A stretch of DNA of 64,000 nucleotides, from assembly GCA_900323505.1 (NCBI GenBank), contig OOIN01000005.1:1673575-1737574 (forward strand), read 5' to 3'. Below, one piece after another: positions 62,453-64,000 of this stretch. Within the stretch, counting starts at the first letter, position 1. The number at the start of each line of letters is the position of its first letter. The position numbers were made by a program, and so were the translations under genes. The stretch comes from Ustilago trichophora (taxonomy: Eukaryota > Basidiomycota > Ustilaginomycetes > Ustilaginales > Ustilaginaceae). The notes beneath the pieces were generated by a model. That model was not told the DNA's origin. It saw only the letters and a program-made list of their open reading frames with translations, and did no database searches.

Positions 62453-62561
62453 CAGGCTGGGCTCTCGAGAAAGATTCAACCAGTAGACACCAGCTCCACC
62501 ATAGAATCATCCATCATCGTTCCATATCCACTTGCCAGCAATCCAATCATCCATTCCAGCC

Positions 62562-63587
62562 ATGCCAGCCAAGGGTGAAGCAGCTTTGGATCGAAAGAGG
62601 AAGAGGAATGCAGAGAGAGATGCCTGCAGGAGGCAGAGCTATCGAGACTCCCAGGAAGAATCTACCCACATTGATCTGTCTCGACAACATCATATCAAAA
62701 GGCACACAGACCTCAGCCAGTTTGATCTTATCGAGTGCAAAGCACTAGCAGAAGGCAGCAGCAGCCATTCAACTCGACCCAACCTTACTCTAGCAGACAG
62801 AGACACCAAAGAGATCGTGCTCCAGAGGATTGCACCCACCAGCTATGCCAAGTTTCTCGAAGCCAAGAAGAGTTCCCTCATAGGCAAGCACCTTTATGAT
62901 CAATATCTGGCAAAGAAACCCATCCCCATCTCGACAATCAGCACACAGAAGCTCAAGATCAAGCTCACCAAGAGAAAAGTCATCGAGCATCACCTAGGAA
63001 TCTGGCACTCTCGAGGCAAACAGACTCTGGACTTCACCAAGGAGACCACTGACCCTCGATACAAACCTGAAGCACTCGATCTTCTCTTCTGGGCAAGGAT
63101 GCACACAGACCTGGTGATGAGAACTGCACAACCTTTGATCCATCCCAGCTTCAGGAGCAACATTTCATCTCGATCCAAAGGCAGAAAGTGGCTAGCATCC
63201 ATCTTTGGTTCCAAAAGCATCGAGCTTCTCCATCCCTGGTGGACTACTGTAGCCTTCTTCTCGAACTTTGCAGGTGGCATCCATCTCGACAATGATGACT
63301 GCATTCCATCCTTCTTATTCAACTTTGGAAAAGCTGCTTGGATCGAGTTACCAGAGTTCTCAGTCAAGATCCTTGTCGAACCTATGGACTTGGTCATCCT
63401 CAACTCTCGATCTTTTTACCACAGGACCAGACCCTTCGTTCCTCCTGGACACTCTGCTGCTGCAAACAGGTGGGCATTCAGTGGATTCTTTCGAGATGCC
63501 ATCTATCATAGAGAAACAGTGTGCAAGGTAGCAGAATGGAGGCTCGATAGCATCTTTGGGTATCAGTCAAAAGGAGGATCATCGTGA
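62562..63587 (+). CDS. 2-oxoglutarate/Fe(II) oxygenase-like subtelomeric protein, copy B
   Basis: The ATG at 62562 (MPAKGEAALDRKRKRNAERD) gives 341 residues; the frame extends further only from a TTG. The N-terminus is a basic Lys/Arg-rich helix that could bind nucleic acid. The C-terminal half holds a clearer oxygenase core than copy A: GGIHLDNDD (HxD), FLFNFGKAAWIELPEFSVKILVEPMDLVILNS, a distal His in FYHRTRPF, and NRWAFSGFFRDA with an Arg in the 2OG-binding position. The order HxD, H, R and the spacing match copy A, so the two are diverged paralogues. It lies 220 bases from the telomere array, and the unbroken frame suggests selection. Substrate unknown. Confidence 0.62.
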   Translation: MPAKGEAALDRKRKRNAERDACRRQSYRDSQEESTHIDLSRQHHIKRHTDLSQFDLIECKALAEGSSSHSTRPNLTLADRDTKEIVLQRIAPTSYAKFLEAKKSSLIGKHLYDQYLAKKPIPISTISTQKLKIKLTKRKVIEHHLGIWHSRGKQTLDFTKETTDPRYKPEALDLLFWARMHTDLVMRTAQPLIHPSFRSNISSRSKGRKWLASIFGSKSIELLHPWWTTVAFFSNFAGGIHLDNDDCIPSFLFNFGKAAWIELPEFSVKILVEPMDLVILNSRSFYHRTRPFVPPGHSAAANRWAFSGFFRDAIYHRETVCKVAEWRLDSIFGYQSKGGSS

Positions 63588-63807
63588 CTTCCAGCCATTT
63601 GGCAGGAGGTCTCGTTCCATCCAGTTGGGGGGGATTTTGGCCTCCACTCTGAAATTCAGCTTTGACCCCCAGATTTCCTTTCGACTTGAAAAAATTTGCT
63701 CTCCACCAAAAAGATTCTCGTGTTTCCTGGCTGGGAGCTTCGGGCCTGCTTGGCTGCTCTGTGCAAATTGGAAATAATTTGTAATCAATTCCCATCTCCT
63801 GTTAAGC
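63588..63807. other. Spacer between the last gene and the telomere
   Basis: 220 bases with no repeat or ORF of note. It is the 3' region of the oxygenase gene and the junction to telomeric repeats. Confidence 0.5.
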
Positions 63808-64000
63808 TTAGGGTTAGGGTTAGGGTTAGGGTTAGGGTTAGGGTTAGGGTTAGGGTTAGGGTTAGGGTTAGGGTTAGGGTTAGGGTTAGGGTTAGGGTTA
63901 GGGTTAGGGTTAGGGTTAGGGTTAGGGTTAGGGTTAGGGTTAGGGTTAGGGTTAGGGTTAGGGTTAGGGTTAGGGTTAGGGTGGGTTAGGGTTAGGGTTA
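63808..64000 (+). repeat. Telomeric TTAGGG array (chromosome end)
   Basis: About 32 uninterrupted TTAGGG units run to the window end, with one variant (GGGTGGGTTAGGG) at ~63979-63990. The G-rich strand runs toward the end, as expected of a right telomere. Confidence 0.98.

Overview
The window is the end of a fungal chromosome. From about 63,808 to the last base it is a TTAGGG array, so the 3' end is the telomere. Short GT-AG introns with clear branch points, a Zn2Cys6 regulator, and a telomere-linked RecQ helicase of the kind known from Ustilago maydis chromosome ends all point to a smut fungus (Ustilaginomycotina, probably Ustilago, Sporisorium or a close relative). The species cannot be fixed from sequence alone. 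Names are by family recognition, and no database search was run.

Unique arm (1-49 kb). It opens with the 3' end of a GMC alcohol oxidase, followed by the N-terminal half of a Sac2/INPP5F-type phosphoinositide phosphatase. Next is a 3.9-kb PIF/Harbinger transposon with perfect inverted repeats, whose two genes each carry one in-frame TGA. Then come a SnoaL-like protein, a dihydroxybenzoate decarboxylase-like amidohydrolase, a GNAT acetyltransferase and a MATE transporter. The C-terminal half of the Sac phosphatase lies 11 kb from the N-terminal half, as a separate four-exon gene. After it are an acyltransferase-PAP2 fusion, a cysteine-rich surface protein and a cutinase-like esterase. From 24.6 to 37.8 kb there is an inverted duplication of a divergent GT2/GH16 gene pair, probably for a cell-wall or capsular glucan. 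From 38.3 to 48.8 kb there is a phenylacetate/homogentisate catabolic cluster: fumarylacetoacetase, CYP504-type P450, Zn2Cys6 regulator and homogentisate dioxygenase, with a mitochondrial-type hemerythrin protein inside it.

Transition (49-54.5 kb). This stretch holds degenerate material: a P-loop NTPase-like pseudogene, an AT-rich gene-poor zone, a cut-off ORF, and a Ty3/gypsy-type retrotransposon whose gag ORF stops abruptly where telomere-associated sequence begins.

Subtelomere (54.5-64 kb). A repeat-rich 1.3-kb leader with three ACGCGT boxes precedes a 1,637-residue protein. That protein joins C2H2 fingers, a tyrosine-recombinase-like domain (R687, R808, H840, Y849) and a RecQ helicase (K1000, DECH at 1090). 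Two related 2-oxoglutarate/Fe(II)-oxygenase-like genes follow on the same strand, separated by a hairpin-rich spacer, and then the telomere. The most unusual features are this recombinase-helicase plus oxygenase set at the chromosome end, and the Sac phosphatase split into two order-swapped genes.
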